The notes below the pieces were generated by a model. It was given only the letters and a program-made list of their open reading frames with translations. It did not search any database and was not told the origin of the DNA. From JACVRW01 sp963751835 (GTDB lineage Bacteria; Actinomycetota; Thermoleophilia; Solirubrobacterales; Thermoleophilaceae), in the NCBI GenBank assembly GCA_963751835.1, contig CAVVWD010000005.1, positions 43,952-107,951 of the forward strand: 64,000 bases of DNA, given 5' to 3'. The position numbers and the translations under genes are program-made. This document shows, piece by piece, positions 8,532-17,563 of this stretch (position 1 is the first letter of the stretch; each line of letters starts with the position of its first letter).

Positions 8532-9395
8532 CGACTCCGGCGCTCCCGCGCCGAACAGCGCGAGCGCCTCCACGCAGGTGGTAAGTAGCGCTCGAGCCTC
8601 GACCTCCAGCCGCTCGGCTGCTGTTTGATAGTGCTCCGACCCGAACGCCTGGGATTCGCTCTCCAGCTCGATCCGGCAGTCACACGCCGCATCGATGACA
8701 TTGCTCGCCGCGCCGATCAGGATGCCGAGCCACTCGCTCCAGCAGGCGTCTCCGGGCTTATCCCGAAACTCCGAACGGCCGGCGTGCACCATCGATTGCG
8801 TGAGCCGCAGGGCGTGGTCGAAATCGCGCTCGGCCGCTCCGGAGGACTGGCTTGACGCGCTGACGAAAAGCGCGAACACCGCAAGCTCCGTGATCGCCTC
8901 GACCGCCTCGCGTGGCGCGTTCTCGAACACACTCGGTTCGACTCGACCGCACAACCGGCCGAGTGCCTTGCCCATCGTCAAAGCGATGTCCAAGCCGTCC
9001 GCCATGGTCCCCACGTCGTGCCGGTCCCGTTGTGCAGCGATCGACTCGGCCGCTGCCCGAAGCAGGTCCTGGTCGAGCCGCTCTCCATCCTCGTCGTGGA
9101 AGCTGCCCCAGTCGTCGGGCAGCACGCGATCACACGCCATCACCGTCACCTGCCCGTTCTCGATGACGATGTGGTGGAGGTCGTCCTCGAACTCCGTGAA
9201 GCATTCGAGCCCGAGCCTCGCCGCCGGGTGCCGTCTCGAGAGCGCCTCCCACGTCTCGATGCCGTCCTCACTTGCCATCACGAGACAGCTCTTCCTCGAC
9301 GGCTCTACTGGCCTCGCGCCCGCCCGCCCGAGCTCCGCCACGAGCGCGCCGACGGTCGGGGCAGGCCCATTGACATTGACGCGGTAGTGATGCAC
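8526..9395 (-). CDS. hypothetical protein, 289 residues
   Basis: I do not recognise this protein. It appears soluble: no signal peptide and no long hydrophobic segment beyond the helix ITELAVFALFVSASS. It has an acidic first half (DWGSFHDEDGERLDQDLL) and a helical second half. The opposite strand also has a long open frame, but this frame has the more natural composition, without Arg/Pro/Ser runs. It ends inside the inverted repeat at the toxin-antitoxin promoter, so its stop overlaps the regulatory region of the next genes. It may be read through into the antitoxin operon. Confidence 0.6.
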   Translation of the reverse strand: MHHYRVNVNGPAPTVGALVAELGRAGARPVEPSRKSCLVMASEDGIETWEALSRRHPAARLGLECFTEFEDDLHHIVIENGQVTVMACDRVLPDDWGSFHDEDGERLDQDLLRAAAESIAAQRDRHDVGTMADGLDIALTMGKALGRLCGRVEPSVFENAPREAVEAITELAVFALFVSASSQSSGAAERDFDHALRLTQSMVHAGRSEFRDKPGDACWSEWLGILIGAASNVIDAACDCRIELESESQAFGSEHYQTAAERLEVEARALLTTCVEALALFGAGAPESM

Positions 9396-9505
9396 GTGGA
9401 GAGCATGTCCGCCCGCCGGCGAGATCAGCGAGGAATCGCCGAATTGGAGCCGGGTTGGTGCAGAGCCGTCAGGTGCGCGTCACAGACGTACGAATGCGGG
9501 TTCGT

Positions 9506-10153
9506 TCAGTGGTGGCCGCGGCGGCGCATGAGCGTCAGCGTCCCCGCGCCCGCCAGCGCGAGCCCGGCCGCCGGGATCCAGAGTGGGAGCCCACCCCCGT
9601 CGCTACCACCCGTCGCGGGCGACACGACCTCGGGGGGAAGCGAGTCGCCGCGGCCGCCCGCGGCGGGCGCGGCATCGCCGAGGATCGCGCCGCCCGCGCC
9701 CTGGGCCTCCTCCGGACTGCCCTCGGGGAAGGCCACGAAGCCCGTGGTCACGCGCTTGACGTTCCCGCCGATCGTCGCGGCGGGGAAGTGGAAGCGGCGC
9801 TGCTTCCGGGTGCCGTCGAGGACGGTGTACGACCAGCGGCCGGCGCGCGGAAACAGCACGCGCAGCCGGTAGCGCGCCTCGGCGAGCACGTCTGACCGGC
9901 CCGGTACGCGGGCGCCCAGGCGGGTCGGCCTGACGGCGAAGCGGTCGGAGCCGCTGCGCAGGATCACGACCGGGCGGGCCGCGGCGGCCTCACGGCCGCC
10001 GAACTCGACGAGCGTCAGCGTCGTGACCCAGGGCTCGCCCGGCTCGATGCCTCCCGGGCCGGACGCCACCGTTGCGTGTGGGCCTTTGGCGGCGGCGCTC
10101 GGCGCAAGCGCCATGCCGGCCAGCAGGAGAGATGCGACGACGATGCGGCTCAT
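9506..10153 (-). CDS. secreted, C-terminally membrane-anchored protein
   Basis: A 215-residue protein with a signal peptide (residues 1-22, ending APSAAA), a beta-rich middle domain (about 30-130; EPWVTTLTLVEFG, RYRLRVLFPRAGRWSYTVLD), a Gly/Ala/Pro-rich spacer and a C-terminal transmembrane helix (about 188-208) followed by RRRGHH. The middle resembles small Ig-like or FixG/YtkA-like domains that stabilise exported proteins, but I cannot assign a family. It lies seven bases after the FAD oxidoreductase on the same strand and is the last gene of the long cluster starting near 19.9 kb. Exposed on the outer face of the membrane. Confidence 0.7.
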   Translation of the reverse strand: MSRIVVASLLLAGMALAPSAAAKGPHATVASGPGGIEPGEPWVTTLTLVEFGGREAAAARPVVILRSGSDRFAVRPTRLGARVPGRSDVLAEARYRLRVLFPRAGRWSYTVLDGTRKQRRFHFPAATIGGNVKRVTTGFVAFPEGSPEEAQGAGGAILGDAAPAAGGRGDSLPPEVVSPATGGSDGGGLPLWIPAAGLALAGAGTLTLMRRRGHH

Positions 10154-10160
10154 GCATCGT

Positions 10161-11600
10161 CTACAACTGTCGGCCGAAGGAGGTTCCCTCAGTCCGGAGC
10201 GCCGCGCGGGCCGCCCAGTAGCCGCACATGCCGTGCACGCCGCCGCCGGGGGGTGTGGAGGACGAGCAGAGGAAGATGCCCGGGAGCGGGGTTGAGTAGG
10301 GCACCGGGCGCGCGACCGGCCGAGTGAAAAGCTGGCGCAGGTCCTGCCGGCCGCCGATGATGTCCCCGCCCACGTAGTTGGGGTTGCGCCGCTCGACCTC
10401 GATCGTGTCCATCGCAGAGCGGGCGATGACCAGGTCGCGGAAGCCGGGCGCGAAGCGCTCGACCTGGGCCTCGATCGCGTCCGTCATGTCCTCCGTCGAC
10501 CCGTTGGGCACGTGGCAGTAGGCCCAGGCGGTGTGCTTTCCGGGAGGGGCGCGCGTGGGGTCGAAGGAGCTCGGCTGCACGAGCAGCACGAAGGGCCGCT
10601 CGGGATGCCCGCCGCGCTCGACCGCGTCCTCGGCCGTGGCGATCTCGTCCAGGGTTCCGCCGAGGTGCACGGTGCCGGCACGGGCGGCCTCCGCCGCCGT
10701 CCACGGGATCGGCCCGTCGAGCGCCCAGTCGAGCTTGAACACGCCGTCGCCGTAGCGGTAGCGCGTCAGCCCGCGCCGGTAGCGGCGCGGCAGACGCTCA
10801 CCGGCCAAGCGGAGCAGCTGCCGGGGCGTGACGTCGAGGAGCACGGCGCCGGCCGGCAACTCGTCGAGCGACTCGACGCTGTGGCCCGTCTCGATCGTGC
10901 CGCTCAGCTCGCCCAGGTGTGCGGCGAGCGCGTCGGCGAGGCGCTGCGACCCGCCGCGCGCCACCGGCCAGCCGACGGCGTGGCCGGTCAGGGCCAGGAC
11001 GATGCCGAAGGCCGCGCTGGCGGGGGCGCTCAGCGGGAGTATCGAGTGGGCGGCGCAGCCGGCGAACAGGGCCCGCGCACGCTCGCCCTCGAACCGGGAG
11101 CGGGCGAGCCCGACGGCGGAGCGGATCCCACTCATGCCGAAGCGCCCCAGCAGGAGCGGATGGCGAGGGGGCCGCAGCGGTCCGAGCAGCTGCCGGAGGA
11201 GCGGCGCGGCGTTCCTCACGAGCGGCCCCAAGAGACGTCTGTAGGCGGCCTCGTCCACCCCCAACCCGCGGGCGGTCTCCTCGATTGAGCGCTCCAGCAG
11301 TACCGCCGACCCGTCATCGAGCGGATGGGCGAGCGGCGCCGCCGGATGCACCGGCTCGAATCCGTGACGCGCCAGCGGCAGCCCGCTGAGAAACGGCGAC
11401 GCGAGCGCCAGCGCATGCACCGTCGAGCAGGTGTCGTGCACGAACCCGGGGACGGTCAGCTCGGAGGAGCGGCAGCCGCCGCCGAGGCTGTCCTCGCCTT
11501 CGAGCACGCTGACGCTGTGGCCGGCCGCGGCGAGCACGATCGCCGCCGTGAGCCCGTTCGGCCCTGAGCCGACGACGGTGGCCCGGCCGGCGTCAGCCAA
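10161..11600 (-). CDS. FAD-dependent oxidoreductase, phytoene-desaturase-like
   Basis: About 479 residues. The N-terminal dinucleotide-binding motif is VVGSGPNGLTAAIVLAAAG, followed by VLEGEDSLGGGCRS; the C-terminal FAD-contact region is PGIFLCSSSTPPGGGVHGM. This is the layout of CrtI-like desaturases and their many actinobacterial relatives of unknown substrate. No carotenoid genes are nearby. The start is uncertain: TTG 11600 places the FAD motif ten residues in and overlaps the previous stop by eight bases, matching the coupling seen throughout this cluster; the frame stays open to 11669. It may be an ordinary metabolic gene riding in a signalling operon. Confidence 0.8.
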   Translation of the reverse strand: MADAGRATVVGSGPNGLTAAIVLAAAGHSVSVLEGEDSLGGGCRSSELTVPGFVHDTCSTVHALALASPFLSGLPLARHGFEPVHPAAPLAHPLDDGSAVLLERSIEETARGLGVDEAAYRRLLGPLVRNAAPLLRQLLGPLRPPRHPLLLGRFGMSGIRSAVGLARSRFEGERARALFAGCAAHSILPLSAPASAAFGIVLALTGHAVGWPVARGGSQRLADALAAHLGELSGTIETGHSVESLDELPAGAVLLDVTPRQLLRLAGERLPRRYRRGLTRYRYGDGVFKLDWALDGPIPWTAAEAARAGTVHLGGTLDEIATAEDAVERGGHPERPFVLLVQPSSFDPTRAPPGKHTAWAYCHVPNGSTEDMTDAIEAQVERFAPGFRDLVIARSAMDTIEVERRNPNYVGGDIIGGRQDLRQLFTRPVARPVPYSTPLPGIFLCSSSTPPGGGVHGMCGYWAARAALRTEGTSFGRQL

Positions 11601-12309
11601 CCGGGCGGCCGCGCTGGAAGAGTCGGACGGGCGCCCCGAGTGTGTAGAGCGTGGAGCGGATCGCCGCACTCTGCCAGACGTTGCTCCACCTCGACCATTG
11701 CCGCTTCGTGTCGACGCAAACGACCTGTGTGTCGACCTCGGCTTCGTGGCCGAAGGCAGCCGCGAGCTCGGTGAGGGTGTGCTGCCAGAAGCGGTCCTCC
11801 TGGCGGTGGCCGCCGAACGCCAGCCCGAGCTCGTAGATCGGATCGCTGGCGCGCATCAGCACCTGGGCCTGGGCCACGGTCTCGCTGCCCGTCTCGGCCG
11901 CGCTGAAGGTGATCCAGCCGGCGAACATGTGCCCCTGCGGGGTCATCAGGGTGAACGACTCCTCGTCCGCGTAGAGCACCATCACGCCCGTGGAGAGCTT
12001 CACGCGGCCGGGCAGCGTCATGTTGAGCAGCGCCACCTCACCCGGCGCGATGCCGGTGAGCGGCGCGTAGAAGCGGTTGCCATCCGGCCAGAAGTCCGGG
12101 AAGCGCTGCTTCCAGGTGGCGATCAGCTCGGCAGCCGGGACGCGGTCGGCAGGCAGGCGCACCCGGTAGGTCTTCTGCCACATCTTCCCGAAGCCCTGGA
12201 TCGGCGACGTGAGCCGGCGGCCCTCGACGTTCAGGTTGAGCGCCCCTTCCGGCTTCTGCTCGACGGTCAGGCGCGAAATGTCTCTGGCCCAGTTCTCCTC
12301 GCGGCTCAT
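11593..12309 (-). CDS. conserved hypothetical protein in the sensor/STAS cluster
   Basis: A 238-residue soluble protein that I cannot assign. Distinctive stretches are GFGKMWQKTYRVRLP (about residue 40), FPDFWPDGNRFYAPL and GHMFAGWITFSA. The alternating strands with a central ligand-sized hydrophobic pattern would fit an SRPBCC-like or DUF1990-like fold, but this is only an impression. Its ATG overlaps the preceding STAS gene by four bases, and its stop overlaps the FAD oxidoreductase start. Context suggests a product controlled by, or working with, the upstream regulators. Confidence 0.65.
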   Translation of the reverse strand: MSREENWARDISRLTVEQKPEGALNLNVEGRRLTSPIQGFGKMWQKTYRVRLPADRVPAAELIATWKQRFPDFWPDGNRFYAPLTGIAPGEVALLNMTLPGRVKLSTGVMVLYADEESFTLMTPQGHMFAGWITFSAAETGSETVAQAQVLMRASDPIYELGLAFGGHRQEDRFWQHTLTELAAAFGHEAEVDTQVVCVDTKRQWSRWSNVWQSAAIRSTLYTLGAPVRLFQRGRPVG

Positions 12310-12659
12310 GGCGCCGCCTCCACTGCCTCGGCCTCGCTCTCGTGGATCCCGACGGCCTCGTCGAGGCGGGTGAGCTCGAAGATCTGCCGGTAGTGGTCGG
12401 ACAGGCCGTAGGCGAGGACGCGCTGACGCTGGCGCTGAGCGCGGACGAGCAGTGTCACGAGCAGGCCGATGCCGCCGCTGTTCATGTAGGCGAGCCCCTC
12501 GAAGCTCAGCACGATCGCACGCACGCCGTCACCGCTGGCTCGGCCGTACGCGTCCATCAGCACGTCCTCGCTGGCCGCGGTGATGTCGCCCGTTATGTCG
12601 ATCACGCGCACAAGGGGCGAGGCCTCGCGCACCTCGAAAATGGTCGCCGCGTCAGGCAT
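12306..12659 (-). CDS. STAS-domain anti-sigma factor antagonist (second copy)
   Basis: A 117-residue single STAS domain. The motif LAYMNSGGIGLLVTLL holds the serine that is normally phosphorylated by an anti-sigma kinase (MNSGG; typical antagonists have DSSG). Unphosphorylated antagonists sequester the anti-sigma factor and so free a sigma factor or other target. It overlaps the first STAS gene by eight bases and the next gene by four. The pair of STAS genes directly follows a gene encoding both the matching PP2C phosphatase and an HATPase domain, so a partner-switching circuit is likely. Confidence 0.85.
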   Translation of the reverse strand: MPDAATIFEVREASPLVRVIDITGDITAASEDVLMDAYGRASGDGVRAIVLSFEGLAYMNSGGIGLLVTLLVRAQRQRQRVLAYGLSDHYRQIFELTRLDEAVGIHESEAEAVEAAP

Positions 12660-13014
12660 CGTCGGTCCTTTCCGCGCCTTTCAAGGCGCCGTCCTCGTTG
12701 TCAGCGATCCTCATGAAGTCGGCCAGCCGCGTGATCTCGAAGATCTCGCGGTAGTGGTCGGACAGCCCGCAGGCGGTGATGTCGATCTCGCGCGCGCGAG
12801 CCTGTGCAAGCAGCCCCACGATCAGGGCAATGCCGGTGCTGTTGATGTAGTCGGCGCCGGCGAAGTTCAGGACTACGGGCCCGTCGCCCGTCACCGCCTC
12901 GTCGTAGCCGCGCTGCAGGGCAGCCTCGGCGGAGGCGTCGACGTCGCCGGCAAGGTCGATGACCGCCGCGCCCTCCCGCCGTCGCACGGTTACCTCGAGC
13001 TCACGCGTGGGCAT
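12652..13014 (-). CDS. STAS-domain anti-sigma factor antagonist (first copy)
   Basis: A 120-residue SpoIIAA/RsbV-like protein. The phosphorylation loop is DYINSTGIALIVGLL with Ser or Thr available. N-terminal strand VTVRRREGAAVIDLAGDVDA is typical of the fold. It overlaps the end of the GAF-PP2C-HATPase gene by 14 bases and the second STAS gene by eight, so all three are expected to be translated together. The two STAS proteins share the segment LSDHYREIFEITRL / LSDHYRQIFELTRL, so they are recent duplicates within the operon. Confidence 0.87.
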   Translation of the reverse strand: MPTRELEVTVRRREGAAVIDLAGDVDASAEAALQRGYDEAVTGDGPVVLNFAGADYINSTGIALIVGLLAQARAREIDITACGLSDHYREIFEITRLADFMRIADNEDGALKGAERTDDA

Positions 13015-14620
13015 CGTCCCCTCCTTGCAGGCGCATCACGAGCTCGAGGGTGTGGCGGCCGCCTTCGCCCGTCTCGCGCGCCTCGTCGACCATCTTCTCG
13101 ATCAGGAAGAGGCCCCAGCCGCGGGGCCTTTGGCGCCCCGCGAGCTTCGCCTCCAGGTCGGGGATCTCGGCGGGCGGGAGCTCCCCGGCGGCGCCCAGGT
13201 CACTGACCTGCACGAGCACGGCGTCGGCCGCGCGCAGCACGCGAATCGAGACCGGCCGGTCGGGCCCGTACTCGTTGCCGTGCTCCATCGCGTTCATCGT
13301 GGCCTCGGCCACCGCGGTCTTGAGCCGCTCGAGGCGAGCCGCGTCGAGCTCGACGCCCGCGAGCGCGCGCTCGACCCGCTCGGTCGCCTCGCGCTCGTTG
13401 CCCGGCGCGCTGGCCAGCTCGAACTCGTCGAGCACGCTGCCGTTGGCCGAGGCGGCGAGCCGGGCCGCGCCCGCGGAACGCTCGAGGGTGACCATCGTGA
13501 TGTCGTCCTCCTGCTCGGCGTCGGGGCCCGCGAAGACCTCGAGCTCCTCGATCACCCGGTCGATCAGGCGCTGCCCGCCCGGGGTCCGGGTGACGGTCTC
13601 CATGAGGCGCGGGGAGCCGAACATGTCGCGCTCCGGATCGTGCGCCTCGACGATGCCGTCGGAATGCAGCAGCACGCTGTCGCCGGGCTGGAGCAGCGTC
13701 TCCTTCTCCTCATAGGACATGCCCGGCATCAGGCCGAGCGGCATACCGCGGGCGCGCAGCTCGACCGCGCCCTCGGCGGTTTTGACCTTGGGCAGATCAT
13801 GACCCGCGTTCGCGAACCGGAGCAGCCCGCTCGCGGGGTCGAGCACCCCGTACAGGCAGGTCACGAACATCTTCTCGGGCATGTCCGGGCAGAGGTGCTC
13901 GTTGACACGCTCGAGCACGGCGCCGGGCTCGATCAGGCGCTGGGCGGAGGCGCGCAGCACGCTGCGGGTGGCCGACATGACGAGCGCGGCAGGCACGCCC
14001 TTGTCGGTCACGTCGCCGACCACGAAGGCAACGCGGCCGTCGGGCAGCGGGATCACGTCGTAGAAGTCCCCACCCACCTCGCGGGCGGGGCGGTAATACG
14101 CGGACACCTGCCAGCCGGGCAGGTCGGGCAGCTCCTTCGGCAGGAAGTTCTGTTGGATCAGCCGGGCGACCTCGAGCTCCTGCTCGAAGCGCTGCCGGGT
14201 GGCGGCCTCGGCCTCCTGCTCGCGCACGAGCTGGCCAACCCGCAGCGCCGGCGCGGCCTGGGAGGCGAGGTTGTCGAGCAGCTTGCGGTCGTCCGAGGAA
14301 TACTCCTGCTCGGACAGGCGCGCGCCGAGGTTGAGCACGCCGATCAGCTCGCCCTGGCTTACGAGCGGCACGGCCAGCTTGACGCCGGCCGCCTTGAGCT
14401 CACGCAGGGCCGGCGAGTCGAGCTCGAGCGTCTCGATGTCGACGGCCTCGGCGGCGGACTGGAAGTAGGCGAGCAGCGGGTCATTCGGCGCGATCTCGAC
14501 TGGCGCCTGCTCGGGAGGGGCCCCGGCATGCGTGGCCACCTGCTCCTTTGGCCCCGCCTCGGTCGTCGCGCGTCGGCGTCCCAGAAACCTGCGCCGAAAG
14601 GGTCTGGTCAGAGCCGTCAT
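13001..14620 (-). CDS. GAF - PP2C (SpoIIE-type) phosphatase - HATPase fusion, partner-switch regulator
   Basis: A 539-residue cytoplasmic regulator. Residues about 55-150 form a GAF sensor domain (VKLAVPLVSQGELIGVLNLG), 160-390 a SpoIIE/PP2C phosphatase with metal-binding Asp residues in VGGDFYD (185, 188), GDVTDKG (203) and EQEDDITMV, and about 405-530 an RsbW-like HATPase with the N-box EATMNAMEHGNE and the G-box GWGLFLIEKM. Phosphatase and anti-sigma kinase are thus in one chain, acting in opposite directions on STAS antagonists; two such antagonists follow directly. It shares an ATGA overlap with the cyclase gene upstream. Confidence 0.92.
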   Translation of the reverse strand: MTALTRPFRRRFLGRRRATTEAGPKEQVATHAGAPPEQAPVEIAPNDPLLAYFQSAAEAVDIETLELDSPALRELKAAGVKLAVPLVSQGELIGVLNLGARLSEQEYSSDDRKLLDNLASQAAPALRVGQLVREQEAEAATRQRFEQELEVARLIQQNFLPKELPDLPGWQVSAYYRPAREVGGDFYDVIPLPDGRVAFVVGDVTDKGVPAALVMSATRSVLRASAQRLIEPGAVLERVNEHLCPDMPEKMFVTCLYGVLDPASGLLRFANAGHDLPKVKTAEGAVELRARGMPLGLMPGMSYEEKETLLQPGDSVLLHSDGIVEAHDPERDMFGSPRLMETVTRTPGGQRLIDRVIEELEVFAGPDAEQEDDITMVTLERSAGAARLAASANGSVLDEFELASAPGNEREATERVERALAGVELDAARLERLKTAVAEATMNAMEHGNEYGPDRPVSIRVLRAADAVLVQVSDLGAAGELPPAEIPDLEAKLAGRQRPRGWGLFLIEKMVDEARETGEGGRHTLELVMRLQGGDDAHA

Positions 14621-15189
14621 GCGGTCTCCTTTGTACGGACGGGGCGTCCAGAAAGCGTTACGGAATAGACCGGCGTCGCCTCTGACTTGCCGCGCAGCTC
14701 AAGCGCGCCGCGGGGCTCCAGAACGGGCTCGGCCTCCAGCAGCACCCGGGTCGCCTCGGTCAGGAGCAGCCGTTCGCCGAGCTCGCGCGTCGCGTCCTGC
14801 ACGCGCGCGGCCACGTTCACAGGGTCGCCGACGACGCCGACCTCGACCACGTCCCCCGAGCCGATCGTCCCTATGAGCACCAAGCCTGAGTTCACGCCGA
14901 CGCCGACCCGGCAGCGCCCGTCCACGGCGGCGAGCAGACCGGTCGCGGCCGCCAGCGCCCGATCGGCGTGGTCCGGAGCGGCGAAGACGGCGAGCAGGCC
15001 GTCGCCGAGCAGCTTGTTGACCTGGCCGCCGTGCTTTTGCACGACAGGGACGGCCAGGTCGAAGAACTCGTTCAGATAGTCCACGGCCTCGCGGGCAGTG
15101 CTCCGGTCGGCGAACGCGGTGAAGCCGCGGATGTCGACGAACAGGACCGTGACCATCGCCCACTCGGGCTCGACGTGCGGCGTGTTCAT
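14617..15189 (-). CDS. stand-alone class III adenylate/guanylate cyclase domain
   Basis: A 190-residue protein that is only a cyclase homology domain. Metal-binding Asp19 (FVDIRGFT) and Asp63 (KLLGDG), transition-state Asn125 and Arg129 (GDPVNVAAR) and base-contacting Lys59 are all present, so it should be active, probably on ATP. No sensor, transmembrane or HAMP part is attached. Start ATG 15189 is fixed by the ATGA overlap with the upstream sensor gene; the stop overlaps the phosphatase start in the same way. The four kinase-less membrane sensors upstream are natural candidates for its input modules. Confidence 0.9.
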   Translation of the reverse strand: MNTPHVEPEWAMVTVLFVDIRGFTAFADRSTAREAVDYLNEFFDLAVPVVQKHGGQVNKLLGDGLLAVFAAPDHADRALAAATGLLAAVDGRCRVGVGVNSGLVLIGTIGSGDVVEVGVVGDPVNVAARVQDATRELGERLLLTEATRVLLEAEPVLEPRGALELRGKSEATPVYSVTLSGRPVRTKETA

Positions 15190-16415
15190 CGGCCCCGGAC
15201 CCACAGGGATACATGCCCCGGCTGCATCGTCTCCGCGACCACGGCGCGCAGCTCGCCCGCGATCGCGTCGAGAGCCACCTGGTTGCGCATGCGACCCGCG
15301 AACGACTCCAGGGTGCGATGCGCATCGTACTTGCGCCGGTAGAAGCGGCGATCCACTGCGGCCTGGATGCGCCCGCGAGCCGGGCGGAACAGCGCTGCCA
15401 CCGCCAGCGTCGAGACGGCGATCGCCAGGTCCGACCCCGGGCTCAACACGAGCTGCAGCAGCAGCACGCTGCCGACGTACGCGCCCGCCAGCGTCGCCGT
15501 CAGCGCGCCGTAGACCAGCGTGCGGTTGATGACCACGTCGATGTCGTAGAGGCGGTAGCGCAGCAGGGCGATCGCCACCGCGCCCGCCATGGCCAGAAGG
15601 CCGAACAGCATGAAGAACCAGCTCGCGTCGCCGAGCCAGGGGCTCAGCGCTGCGTTGGCGACGAAGCTCAGGAGCAGGAGGCAGCCGGCCGTGGCAACCC
15701 ACCTGAGTTGCATCCGCTCTATTCCGTGGGAGCGGCGGTAGCGCACCACGAGCGAGGCGATCGCGGCCAGTGCCGCGGCCCCCCAAACCCAGAACGACAC
15801 GTCGGCGAGAGTGCCCAGGGGTAGGCCCTCGATCCCGAGCGGGTTGTCGATCCACCCGAAGTCGGCGTTGCGCAGGGGGCCGGGCGTGAAGGCGGTGCTC
15901 ACGAGCGCCACCGCGCCTGCCACAGCCGCCGTCCAGCCCACCACGCGCCAACGCGGCCCCGGCGGCGAGCCCGTCGGGAACAGCAGCGGGATGAAGCTCC
16001 ACGCCGGCAGGACCGCTGGGATCCAGGACCAGTTCATGAACCAGGCCAGCAGGTCGGCCGCGGCGCCTGGGTGCGGGTCGCGGAATGCGATCTGCCAGAA
16101 CAGCGCGTTCGCGACCTCACCTAGGGCGAAGAAGAGCGCCGCGACGCCAAACAGCCAGCCGACCGCGTTGCGGGGACGGCGCGCCGCCACGACCGCGCCC
16201 ACCAGGGCAAACGCCAGGAACACGATCGCCTGCAGGACCGCGAAGGGGGCGTCGACGTCCGGCACCCTGTCGTGCACTGTCGGCCCGGAGGGGCTGAGAT
16301 CAGCGGGACCCGCGGACTTCGGATCGGCGATCGCAAGGACCACGGACGTCAGGGCGAGCGCGACGGTCACCCCGAACACCGACCACGCGACCAGGGCGGC
16401 GCGGCGATGGCTCAT
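15186..16415 (-). CDS. kinase-less membrane sensor, paralogue 4 of 4
   Basis: A 409-residue protein with about eight N-terminal membrane helices (residues 1-300), then a conserved tail of about 130 residues: YDIDVVINRTLVYG, two more hydrophobic helices, LFRPARGRIQAAVDRRFYRR and a final MQPGHVSLWVR. In related actinobacterial histidine kinases this tail precedes GAF and HATPase domains; here the protein ends at that point. Start ATG 16415 is shared with the stop of the previous paralogue (ATGA). It directly precedes the cyclase gene, again with a four-base overlap, and could deliver its signal to that cyclase. Confidence 0.82.
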   Translation of the reverse strand: MSHRRAALVAWSVFGVTVALALTSVVLAIADPKSAGPADLSPSGPTVHDRVPDVDAPFAVLQAIVFLAFALVGAVVAARRPRNAVGWLFGVAALFFALGEVANALFWQIAFRDPHPGAAADLLAWFMNWSWIPAVLPAWSFIPLLFPTGSPPGPRWRVVGWTAAVAGAVALVSTAFTPGPLRNADFGWIDNPLGIEGLPLGTLADVSFWVWGAAALAAIASLVVRYRRSHGIERMQLRWVATAGCLLLLSFVANAALSPWLGDASWFFMLFGLLAMAGAVAIALLRYRLYDIDVVINRTLVYGALTATLAGAYVGSVLLLQLVLSPGSDLAIAVSTLAVAALFRPARGRIQAAVDRRFYRRKYDAHRTLESFAGRMRNQVALDAIAGELRAVVAETMQPGHVSLWVRGR

Positions 16416-17563
16416 CGTCCCGTCTCCCGCAGCCAGAGCGAGACGTGCGCAGGCCGCATGGTCTCCGCCACCACGCCGCGCAGCTCGCCGCCGAGGGCAT
16501 CTAGATCGACCTCGTCGCGCAGCCGCACCCCGAACCGCGCGAGCGTCCGGGCCGCGTCATACCTGCTCCGGTAGAAGCGCCGATCCACCACGGCCTGGAT
16601 GCGCGCCCGTGCCGGGCGGAACAACGCCGCCACAGAAAGGGTCGAGGCAGCTATCGCAAGGTCGGACGACGGGCTCAGGACCAACTGCAGCAGCAGCACG
16701 CTCCCGAGGTACGTGGCTGCCAGCGTCGCGGTCAAGGCGCCGTAGACCAGCGTGCGGTTGACGACGACCCCGATGTCGTAGAGCTCGTAGCGGAACATCG
16801 CGACCGTCAGGCCCCCAACGATCGCGAGGGCCTCCAGGACCTGGAAGATCGAGCTCACGCTGGGTACGGCGCCGATCACGGACATCACCACCGCCACGGC
16901 GGCGCCGTAGACGACCCAGGCGATCTGGCGACGCAGGATCGGGTTGGCGCGGCGATAGCGAGCCACGAGGGATCCAAGCGAGACGAACGTGAGCAGCGCA
17001 ACCACGAGGATGCCGGCCGTGTACACGGCGGCCACCGACGGCGGGTCGTTGCCCGACTCGTCGTAGATCCCACGCAGCTGCCAGCTGACCCCAGCGAAGG
17101 CGACTGTCACCGCCGCGACGCCCACCGCGTCCAGCCAGGCCAGCCGCCGGCGACGCCCGCTCGGCCGCCCGTCCGGAAAGAGGGTGGGCAGGAGTGTCGT
17201 GACGGCCACCCAACCGGGGAACCACAGCCACATTCCGACCCAGTGGGCGAAGTCCCCCCAGGGCAGCGAGCCCGGGTTGAGATGCGCCGTGTTCTGCCAG
17301 GTGTCGACGAGGTTGTGGAGCGCGATCGTGACGCCGATGCCGCTCATCAGCCACCCAACCGCGTGGCTGCCTCGCTGACGAACGACGAAGGCTCCAAGGA
17401 CGGGGAAGCAGATCGAGAAGACGAGCCCGATATCGGCTACGCCCTCGAGGGCCTCGCCGAGAGACTTGCCGCCCGCCGCGAGCTCGACGACCGGCGCCGC
17501 CAGGATGCTCGCGAAGGCCAAGCCGACCAGGCCCCAGGCGACGAGCTCGGCGCGGCGGTTCAC
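16412..17563 (-). CDS. kinase-less membrane sensor, paralogue 3 of 4
   Basis: A 383-residue paralogue of its neighbours with the same plan: multiple membrane helices, YDIGVVVNRTLVYG, LFRPARARIQAVVDRRFYRS and a C-terminal MRPAHVSLWLR. The N-terminal sensing half is much less conserved than the tail, suggesting different signals. I chose GTG 17563 because its GTGA overlaps the stop of the upstream paralogue by four bases, as in the rest of this operon; an upstream in-frame start at 17590 would overlap by 31 bases. No HisKA, HATPase, GGDEF or receiver domain. Confidence 0.8.
   Translation of the reverse strand: MNRRAELVAWGLVGLAFASILAAPVVELAAGGKSLGEALEGVADIGLVFSICFPVLGAFVVRQRGSHAVGWLMSGIGVTIALHNLVDTWQNTAHLNPGSLPWGDFAHWVGMWLWFPGWVAVTTLLPTLFPDGRPSGRRRRLAWLDAVGVAAVTVAFAGVSWQLRGIYDESGNDPPSVAAVYTAGILVVALLTFVSLGSLVARYRRANPILRRQIAWVVYGAAVAVVMSVIGAVPSVSSIFQVLEALAIVGGLTVAMFRYELYDIGVVVNRTLVYGALTATLAATYLGSVLLLQLVLSPSSDLAIAASTLSVAALFRPARARIQAVVDRRFYRSRYDAARTLARFGVRLRDEVDLDALGGELRGVVAETMRPAHVSLWLRETGR

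Noticed and set aside
8695..9387. Plus-strand 230-codon frame opposite the unknown 289-residue gene
   Set aside because: Ser/Arg/Pro-rich with no regular secondary-structure pattern; the minus-strand frame looks more like protein.
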